Assembly: GCA_946886185.1 (NCBI GenBank)
Contig: CAMPIC010000276.1
Span: 1-5,027 of the forward strand
DNA: 5,027 nt
Reading direction: 5' to 3'
Source: an uncultured bacterium
GTDB taxonomy: Bacteria; Eisenbacteria; RBG-16-71-46; CAIMUX01
Of the stretch, positions 4,776 through 5,027 are shown piece by piece (position 1 is the stretch's first letter; the number at the start of each line of letters is the position of its first letter). Both the position numbers and the translations under genes were made by a program. The notes under the pieces are model-generated. The model worked only from the letters and a program-made list of their open reading frames with translations. It ran no database searches and was not told where the DNA came from.

Positions 4776-5027
4776 TCAGTGGGCCGCGGCAAGTCTCCGG
4801 TCGGGTTGTTCCAGTGGAGTGTTGGGCTCCGCGATCTCCACGCCGACCAAGCGGTGGGTGACGGCGCGGGCGATCTCGTCGAGCCCTTCGGTCACGAGGA
4901 TGTAGTCCCCCGCAGACACCGAAGAGATGTCGAGGGTCGCCGAAACTTTGGCCACTCCAGAATTCTTGGGTTCGAGCTGGAGAGCTTCTCCGTCGCGGCC
5001 ATATGCCGGTGTGACCCAGTACTCCTG
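4776..5027 (-). CDS. C-terminal part of an unrecognised protein, 5' end beyond the window
   Basis: A frame open from the right edge to a TGA at 4776-4778 gives 83 residues: it begins QEYWVTPAYGRDGEALQLEP, continues VSATLDISSVSAGDYILVTEGLD as two fragments of one beta-rich segment, and ends with a short polar tail (EQPDRRLAAAH). The alternating hydrophobic pattern and the SAGDYILVTEG turn suggest a beta-sandwich C-terminal domain. Such endings occur in Wzt-like O-antigen transporter tails and in C-terminal domains of some anti-sigma or envelope proteins, but nothing here decides between them. The location, 60 bp before a glycan-cluster-type methyltransferase on the same strand, mildly favours a polysaccharide role. 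Function unassigned. Confidence 0.6.
   Translation of the reverse strand, partial: QEYWVTPAYGRDGEALQLEPKNSGVAKVSATLDISSVSAGDYILVTEGLDEIARAVTHRLVGVEIAEPNTPLEQPDRRLAAAH

Noticed and set aside
1..5027. CRISPR array, insertion sequence, tRNA or rRNA
   Set aside because: No regularly spaced identical repeats, transposase motifs, terminal inverted repeats, or cloverleaf-like or rRNA-like segments were seen on either strand.

Overview
The window is high-GC bacterial DNA. The best taxonomic hint is the 3562-to-2277 gene: a secreted Asp-box propeller protein ending in a FlgD-like / type IX-type sorting domain (PNPTTG..., VxxWDGxDxxGRPVxSGxY). That ending is typical of the Fibrobacteres-Chlorobi-Bacteroidetes superphylum and relatives. 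With this base composition it suggests Candidatus Eisenbacteria or a similar uncultured lineage. This is an inference, not an identification.

Layout, left to right. (1) Positions 1-1118, minus strand: an ECF sigma factor of the ECF42 type, cut by the left edge, preceded by its usual partner, a DGPF/YCII-domain protein. Upstream of the DGPF gene is a TGTCGA-N17-CGAC element that fits my recollection of the ECF42 promoter, so this looks like a self-activated two-gene unit. (2) Positions 1083-2168, plus strand: a divergent gene for a zinc metallopeptidase of the aspzincin (M35-like) type, with HELAH and DFGYG motifs. A peptidoglycan-binding-like domain is encoded in frame ahead of it. No ATG, GTG or TTG precedes that domain; the first ATG lies inside it. 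(3) Positions 2277-3563, minus strand: the exported Asp-box (YCF48/BNR-like) protein. (4) Positions 3564-3920: no convincing gene, but one AT-rich island with promoter-like hexamers on both strands and a tiny open frame. (5) Positions 3921-4715, minus strand: a SAM-dependent methyltransferase resembling the TIGR04325 / LIC12133 family, usually found in surface-polysaccharide clusters. (6) Positions 4776-5027, minus strand: the C-terminal end of an unrecognised gene 60 bp upstream of the methyltransferase and probably cotranscribed with it.

The neighbourhoods do not form one pathway. The sigma/DGPF pair is a regulatory module, the metallopeptidase may act on the cell wall or outside the cell, the Asp-box protein is exported, and the right end looks like the edge of a polysaccharide or glycan-modification locus. 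The most unusual points are the start-less peptidoglycan-binding/aspzincin reading frame, the predicted ECF42 promoter, and a cluster of GATGCATC palindromes around the DGPF/sigma junction.
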